NCBI GenBank assembly: GCA_022425465.1
Contig: JAKMFK010000025.1
Location: 1-20,206, forward strand
DNA: 20,206 nucleotides
Direction: 5' to 3'
Origin: Bacteroidia bacterium
GTDB lineage: Bacteria; Bacteroidota; Bacteroidia; NS11-12g; UBA9320
Shown piece by piece: positions 16,032 to 20,206 of this stretch (positions within the stretch are counted from its first letter, which is position 1; the number at the start of each line of letters is the position of its first letter). The notes beneath the pieces are model-generated. The model searched no databases, had not been told where the DNA came from, and worked only from the letters and a program-made list of their open reading frames with translations. The position numbers and the translations under genes are program-made.

Positions 16032-16682
16032 AATAATAACTATGTATTGAAATGTCAGAAACTCTCGAAAGTAGGGTATGAAATTCAAAGGGTAAGCTAT
16101 GGCTTTGTCAAGAATGGTAGACCGACTTTCAAAAAGTCGGTATTTGCGTTTAATTTTTTGTACTTTAAATCCATTGGGAGCTAACTCATTAATGTTTCGA
16201 AGCATGAAAATACGCAGATGGGTTTTGTCGTAGATACCTCGTTCATTTCTAGGCCATTTCAAAGAAAAGAAATTAAGTAGAGATGAGTAATGATTTGTAT
16301 TAGGTATGGAAATAATCATTTTGCCGTTCGGTAAAAGTTGTTGTGACAAGATTTCCAAAGCCTCTAAAGGGTGAGTAAGGTGTTCTAATACATCTCCAAA
16401 AATGATGTGATCATATTTGGGGCATTTTTTGAGAAAACTACGGATTTCTTGCTGATTATTGAGGTTTACTACTTCAGCAATATCTAGCCGTTTTTTTGCA
16501 ATGGATATGGTTTTTGGGTTGTAATCTATCCCAGATACATGAATATTCTCATGAATATTTTCTTTGATATATAAACCCAATATACCTTCGTTACAACCAA
16601 CATCTAACAATGATTTTGGAGATTTTACAAACTGTAGTAAATCAGTTCGAAGACTTTTGTATGATTTGTTGTTATGAATCAA
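16023..16682 (-). CDS. Class I SAM-dependent methyltransferase
   Basis: A 219-residue methyltransferase with motif I LLDVGCNEG (25-33), the acidic strand-2 end GIDYNP (51-56), FGDVLEHLTHP (95-105) after strand 4, and MIISIPNTNHYSS near strand 5. The segment WPRNERGIYDKTHLRIF, which follows, is very characteristic of methyltransferases in O-antigen and other glycan clusters, so I infer a sugar or glycan acceptor. It lies between two plus-strand glycan genes but runs the opposite way. It is divergent from the flippase across 106 bases, and its 3' end overlaps the GT2 gene by nine bases. A near-match box TAGTTTTT ends only a few bases before the ATG, too close to be convincing. Confidence 0.88.
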   Translation of the reverse strand: MIHNNKSYKSLRTDLLQFVKSPKSLLDVGCNEGILGLYIKENIHENIHVSGIDYNPKTISIAKKRLDIAEVVNLNNQQEIRSFLKKCPKYDHIIFGDVLEHLTHPLEALEILSQQLLPNGKMIISIPNTNHYSSLLNFFSLKWPRNERGIYDKTHLRIFMLRNINELAPNGFKVQKIKRKYRLFESRSTILDKAIAYPLNFIPYFREFLTFQYIVIISR

Positions 16683-16762
16683 TTGAAAAACTAAAAATGG
16701 GTCAATTTATCGATTGGAGTTTGAAGTTCATCTTATCCCAAGGGCATTGCAAATTTTAATCA

Positions 16763-16770
16763 TATTTTTG
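16763..16770 (+). promoter_or_regulatory. -7 promoter box for the flippase gene (TATTTTTG)
   Basis: TATTTTTG matches TAnnTTTG and ends 18 bases before the TTG start codon at 16789. This supports an independent promoter for the flippase. No -33 TTG at the expected spacing. Confidence 0.55.
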
Positions 16771-16788
16771 AATAAGTAATAAGAAAAT

Positions 16789-18252
16789 TTGGGGATTATA
16801 GTAAGACAGTCATTAAAAGCTAGTGCGGTTGGATACATTGCTGCTGTAGTTGGTGTAATTAATACGTTCTTCATCTACACCTTGTGTTTTACAGAGAGTG
16901 AGCTTGGGCAGATTCGTTTTGTACAAGATACAGCTATTTTATTGTCAGGGCTATTTAGTTTGGGCGTATACAATATAGCTGTACGATTTTTTCCGGAGTT
17001 TAAATCGGAAAATAAACATAATGGGTTTTTAGGGTTATTATTATTGTTTTTTCTAGGAGGGGTTCTCCTATTTACCATTTTATATGGGTTGATTTATGAG
17101 AGTTTACCTAATGAGTTTAACGAAAACATTAAGGTTATTTGGCTGACTTTTTCAAGTGTTATCCTAGCCAAAATCCTTTTTCAATATACCAGTAATTTTG
17201 GACGGATAGTTGTTCCCTCTTTGTTAAATAACTTGTTCGTTAAAATTGGGTTGTCATTGATAGCTCTTTATTTTTTAAATACTCAACTGCCTTTTGATAA
17301 ACTCTTATATGGTGTGCCGATCATATATGGAGCTGCAGCATTAGGGTTGATTATTTATGTAGGATATATCAAACAATTGAAAGTAAGTTTCCAATTTTCA
17401 TTTCTGACTAAGGCACGAATAAAAGAGATATTAGTTTATGCAGGATTCGGTATTTTGGGTACAATAGGGTCTAGTTTAGCAACGCGCTTAGATATCTTTA
17501 TGGTTACGGACATACTTGATTATGCACGAACAGGAGTATATGCCATAGCGTTTAACATAGCCAACTTACTCATGGTGCCAACGGCAGCTATATTCGCAAT
17601 TTCAGGGCCTATTATCGCAGGGGCACTCAAAAAAAAGGATATGGATCATGTGGAAGAGATCTATAAAAAATCAGGACTCAACTTATTTGTTTTGGGGTGT
17701 TTGCTTATGATTCTAATCTGGTGCAACATGGATGAAATCTTTGAAATTATTCCTAACGGTGAGCGATACAAGTCTGGAAAAATTGTAATTCTTCTTCTAG
17801 GTTTGGCTAAGTTATTTGATATGTTGACCAGTATTAACGAATATATCATTGCCTATTCCAAGCATTTTCGTTATAACCTTTATTTCTTGTTGGTGTTGGC
17901 TGTTGTAAATGTTGTCGCTAATTTGATCTTAATTCCACAATTCGAATTAGCAGGGGCTGCTTTAGCTACACTATTGTCGGTTGTTCTATTCAATATTTTT
18001 AAAACCTGTTTTGTATACGCTAAATTTAAGATTCATCCATTTCAGCGAAAAATAGGTTATACTATTCTAATCAGTATCTTTATAATATGCCTAAATATGG
18101 TTCTTCCAAACTTGGATAATTCGTGGTTAAGCATAGTTTTTAAGTCGATTGTGTTAGGTGGAATCTTTGTTTCTGGTGTACTTGTTTTTAGATTATCGGA
18201 TGAGGCTAATATGTTTTGGGAGAATTTTAAAAAGAAATTGGTGAATAAGTAA
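16789..18252 (+). CDS. Polysaccharide flippase (Wzx/MATE-like, MOP superfamily)
   Basis: A 487-residue polytopic membrane protein with about a dozen hydrophobic segments. It is related to exporters that flip lipid-linked oligosaccharides across the inner membrane. The N-terminus GIIVRQSLKASAVGYIAAVV matches Bacteroidota polysaccharide-biosynthesis proteins that begin 'MG..RQS'. Other landmarks are the LSGLFSLGVYNIAVRFFP stretch and LATRLDIFMVTDILD, a typical central membrane region. The start is a TTG. An in-frame TAA lies six bases upstream at 16780-16782, no ATG or GTG intervenes, and the next methionine is far inside the protein. A -7 box lies 18 bases upstream. The likely partners are the glycosyltransferases on either side of 14 kb. 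A lipid II-type substrate is less likely but cannot be excluded. Confidence 0.9.
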   Translation: MGIIVRQSLKASAVGYIAAVVGVINTFFIYTLCFTESELGQIRFVQDTAILLSGLFSLGVYNIAVRFFPEFKSENKHNGFLGLLLLFFLGGVLLFTILYGLIYESLPNEFNENIKVIWLTFSSVILAKILFQYTSNFGRIVVPSLLNNLFVKIGLSLIALYFLNTQLPFDKLLYGVPIIYGAAALGLIIYVGYIKQLKVSFQFSFLTKARIKEILVYAGFGILGTIGSSLATRLDIFMVTDILDYARTGVYAIAFNIANLLMVPTAAIFAISGPIIAGALKKKDMDHVEEIYKKSGLNLFVLGCLLMILIWCNMDEIFEIIPNGERYKSGKIVILLLGLAKLFDMLTSINEYIIAYSKHFRYNLYFLLVLAVVNVVANLILIPQFELAGAALATLLSVVLFNIFKTCFVYAKFKIHPFQRKIGYTILISIFIICLNMVLPNLDNSWLSIVFKSIVLGGIFVSGVLVFRLSDEANMFWENFKKKLVNK

Positions 18253-18287
18253 TCTGAATTTGGTTATACAGCCTTCAGAAATCATTA

Positions 18288-18295
18288 TACATTTG
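18288..18295 (+). promoter_or_regulatory. -7 promoter box for adk (TACATTTG)
   Basis: TACATTTG matches TAnnTTTG and ends 16 bases before the adk ATG. A TTTG at 18259-18262 lies 25 bases upstream, longer than the usual spacing, so it is probably not the -33 element. Confidence 0.55.
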
Positions 18296-18311
18296 CGATA
18301 GATATAACACC

Positions 18312-18887
18312 ATGTTAAACATTATCTTATTCGGACCTCCAGGAGCAGGAAAGGGAACTCAAAGTTCTAAATTAATTGAAAAATATGGTCTAGTACATCT
18401 ATCAACAGGGGATGTTTTCCGTTACAACATAAAAAATCAAACCGAGCTTGGAATTATGGCGAAAAGCTATATTGACAATGGACAATTAGTGCCAGATGAA
18501 GTAACTAACCGAATGGTTAGGGATTTTATTGAAAGAAATAATAACGACCAAGGTTTTATTTTTGACGGCTACCCACGAACCATAGCTCAAGGTGAAAATT
18601 TAGAGCAAGTTTTGCAGGATTTTAATACTGAAGTAACTAGTATGATTGCATTGGAAGTAGATGAAGATGAGTTAGTTAATCGATTACTAGAGCGTGGTAA
18701 AACAAGTGGCAGACCAGATGACCAAGACGAATCAATTATACGAAATCGCTTCAAGGTATACAATGAGGAGACATCGCCATTAGCTGATTTCTACGCTCAA
18801 AAAGGAAAGTTTATAGCTGTGCAAGGAAAAGGTTCGATTGACGACATTTTTAATAATCTTTGCAAAGCAATTGATCATGCTAATTAG
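18312..18887 (+). CDS. adk: Adenylate kinase
   Basis: Interconverts ATP plus AMP with two ADP, setting the cell's adenylate balance. P-loop GPPGAGKGT (8-16), the AMP-binding segment HLSTGDVFR (29-37), FDGYPRT (84-90), and a short LID region around RLLERGKTSGRPDDQ (124-138) are all present. At 191 residues this is the short form without the extended, zinc-binding LID. That form is normal in many Bacteroidota and is not a truncation. adk is followed by obgE after 34 bases with no separate box, so they are likely one transcript from the box at 18288-18295. In related genomes hpt often precedes adk. Here the flippase does. Confidence 0.98.
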   Translation: MLNIILFGPPGAGKGTQSSKLIEKYGLVHLSTGDVFRYNIKNQTELGIMAKSYIDNGQLVPDEVTNRMVRDFIERNNNDQGFIFDGYPRTIAQGENLEQVLQDFNTEVTSMIALEVDEDELVNRLLERGKTSGRPDDQDESIIRNRFKVYNEETSPLADFYAQKGKFIAVQGKGSIDDIFNNLCKAIDHAN

Positions 18888-18921
18888 GCATTTTCAGTAA
18901 TAACCACATAACCAATTTACC

Positions 18922-19914
18922 ATGAGTAACCAAAATTTTATAGACTACGTTAAAATTTGTGGTAGGAGTGGAAATGGAGGTGCTGGTAGCCATAGTTTTT
19001 TTAGAGATAACTTGAATGCCAAAGGTGGTCCAGACGGTGGAGATGGAGGGAAAGGTGGATCAATAATACTTAGAGGGAATTCTCAACTATGGACTTTACT
19101 ACATCTTAAGTACAAACGCCATATTTTTTGTGAGCATGGAGCTCCGGGAAAGAAAAAGAACCAGACAGGAAAGAGTGGTCAAAATCAAATTGTAGAAGTT
19201 CCATTAGGGACAGTGGCCAAACATCCTGAAACCCATGAAGTGTTAGGAGAAATTACCGAGGATGATCAAGAGTTTATCCTACTGCCTGGTGGTAAAGGAG
19301 GGTTGGGAAATACGCATTTTAAAAGTGCAACTAATCAGGCTCCTAAGTATGCTCAGCCTGGACAACCAGGCCGTGAAGAATGGTTCATTTTGGAGCTTAA
19401 AGTTCTTGCAGATATTGGGCTTGTAGGATTGCCAAACGCTGGCAAATCGACTTTACTGTCCGTTGTTTCGGCAGCTAAACCAGAAATTGCAGACTATGCT
19501 TTTACAACTTTAACTCCAAACCTAGGCATTGTTAAGCATAGAGATTATAAATCATTCATAATGGCAGATATCCCTGGGATTATTGAGGGAGCAAGTGAGG
19601 GTAAAGGACTTGGACATCGATTTTTACGTCACATTGAGCGAAATGCTGCTTTACTAATCATGATTTCTGCAGATGATAATGACATTAATAAAACATATCA
19701 AGTGTTGTTAGAGGAACTCGAAAAATTCAGCCCTGAATTGATGTTTAAAGAACGCCTTTTAGCTATAACAAAATCTGATATATTGGATAAAGAACTTGAG
19801 TCGGCAATTACAGAAGAGGTGGATGTAGATTGTGATTTCTTATTTATTTCATCTGTAACGGGTAAAGGCATTCAACAACTCAAAGACAAACTTTGGGATA
19901 TGATGAATCGTTAA
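18922..19914 (+). CDS. obgE: GTPase ObgE/CgtA
   Basis: An essential GTPase that associates with the 50S ribosomal subunit and is linked to ribosome assembly and stress responses. In order: the glycine-rich Obg domain (about 4-158, including [12 protein letters not shown]), then the GTPase domain with G1 GLPNAGKST (169-177), switch [21 protein letters not shown] (216-234), G4 TKSD (283-286), and G5 SSVTG (310-314). G4 is TKSD rather than NKxD, a variant I recall as usual for Bacteroidota Obg proteins. At 330 residues it lacks the C-terminal OCT domain of some homologues. The start ([12 protein letters not shown]) fits the family. It is probably co-transcribed with adk. Confidence 0.97.
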   Translation: MSNQNFIDYVKICGRSGNGGAGSHSFFRDNLNAKGGPDGGDGGKGGSIILRGNSQLWTLLHLKYKRHIFCEHGAPGKKKNQTGKSGQNQIVEVPLGTVAKHPETHEVLGEITEDDQEFILLPGGKGGLGNTHFKSATNQAPKYAQPGQPGREEWFILELKVLADIGLVGLPNAGKSTLLSVVSAAKPEIADYAFTTLTPNLGIVKHRDYKSFIMADIPGIIEGASEGKGLGHRFLRHIERNAALLIMISADDNDINKTYQVLLEELEKFSPELMFKERLLAITKSDILDKELESAITEEVDVDCDFLFISSVTGKGIQQLKDKLWDMMNR

Positions 19915-19917
19915 ATG

Positions 19918-19931
19918 AATTAACGTTAATT
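19918..19931. repeat. 14-bp perfect palindrome (AATTAACGTTAATT)
   Basis: Reads AATTAACGTTAATT on both strands, in the 30-base gap after obgE and 13 bases before the next ATG. It could be an operator half-site pair, but short AT-rich palindromes also arise by chance, and nothing else supports a binding site. Confidence 0.3.
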
Positions 19932-19944
19932 TATAGTCAGAAAA

Positions 19945-20206
19945 ATGAGGTTAAAAGATAAAGTACTATTTCTTTTTATTGGTTTAGGACTTTTATTTAT
20001 TAGCTTAAATCGACATTCTCATCATCCTATTTTTAATTATCATTCTCAGCTCTTTGCTGATAAGGCAGGGTACCACATTTATTTTCCTGCTTGGTTTTAT
20101 TATGATATGGATGCTAGAAATCTTCCAGATTCAATTGTATTAAAAACAGGTCAAGGATTTTGGACGGAAGATTCAAAAATTTTAACAAAATACCCCATTG
20201 GAGTAG
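19945..20206 (+). CDS. Putative membrane protein, N-terminal part (cut by the window end)
   Basis: An ATG at 19945 opens a frame that stays open for 87 codons to the end of the window. It begins MRLKDKVLFLFIGLGLLFIS, a short basic start and one hydrophobic segment that is either a signal anchor or the first membrane helix. A region with HHP, KAGYHIYFPAWFYYDMDA and a later FWTEDSKILTKYPIGV follows. The combination of 'KAGYy.Y.PA.F.Y' and 'TKYP.GV' resembles the N-terminus of large Bacteroidota membrane proteins of GT-C-like type, but I cannot name the family with certainty. It starts 30 bases after obgE with no TAnnTTTG box, so it may be read from the adk-obgE transcript. Confidence 0.72.
   Translation, partial: MRLKDKVLFLFIGLGLLFISLNRHSHHPIFNYHSQLFADKAGYHIYFPAWFYYDMDARNLPDSIVLKTGQGFWTEDSKILTKYPIGV

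Noticed and set aside
18435..18725. adk lacking the extended LID as a truncation
   Set aside because: The short LID form is a normal adenylate kinase type. All catalytic motifs are present and the C-terminus is complete.
19768..19779. Degenerate G4 motif (TKSD instead of NKxD) in ObgE as loss of function
   Set aside because: The lysine and aspartate that read guanine are kept, the other G motifs are intact, and the variant is one I recognise in Bacteroidota Obg proteins.
1..20206. CRISPR array, insertion sequence, prophage, toxin-antitoxin or defence island
   Set aside because: No regularly spaced repeats, terminal inverted repeats, transposase, integrase or defence domains were seen. Intergenic gaps are short and filled mainly by promoters.

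Overview
The window looks like chromosomal DNA of a Bacteroidota bacterium, probably of the Flavobacteriales. The evidence is AT-rich DNA, no Shine-Dalgarno sequences, repeated TAnnTTTG promoter boxes, and Bacteroidota-type genes: a DUF3098 protein beside uppP, a PSP1/RicT protein beside holB, a YfhO-family membrane protein, a LeuRS with an insertion, and a short adenylate kinase. It is mostly housekeeping and cell-surface biosynthesis. I see no mobile element, CRISPR array, tRNA, rRNA or riboswitch, and no gap without a gene longer than about 140 bases.

Layout. Positions 1-55 hold the start of a minus-strand gene resembling an aldehyde dehydrogenase. Positions 192-544 hold a small RNA-recognition-motif (RRM) protein gene broken by a one-base frameshift. 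fahA (tyrosine catabolism) and leuS follow on the minus strand. Divergent from leuS are a DUF3098 gene and uppP (recycling of the lipid carrier for wall and polysaccharide synthesis). Then come apaG (minus) and recR (plus), which diverge from each other. Positions 6852-13894 are all minus: a methyltransferase, ricT, holB, a yfhO-like membrane protein and a glycosyltransferase.

From 14018 the plus strand resumes with two glycosyltransferases, then a convergent methyltransferase, a Wzx-like flippase, adk, obgE and the start of a membrane protein cut by the window end. The glycosyltransferases, the flippase, one or both methyltransferases and perhaps the YfhO protein form a loose surface-glycan group set among essential genes. 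UppP would supply its lipid carrier.

The clearest shared pattern is regulatory. Eight genes (the aldehyde dehydrogenase-like gene, leuS, recR, yfhO, two glycosyltransferases, the flippase and adk) have a TAnnTTTG box ending 12-18 bases before the start codon. This predicts near-leaderless mRNAs and settles several start codons. I did not find a convincing undescribed system. The items most worth a second look are the frameshifted RRM gene, the fixed box-to-start spacing, and the ricT leader hairpin with the gene's unusual downstream neighbour.
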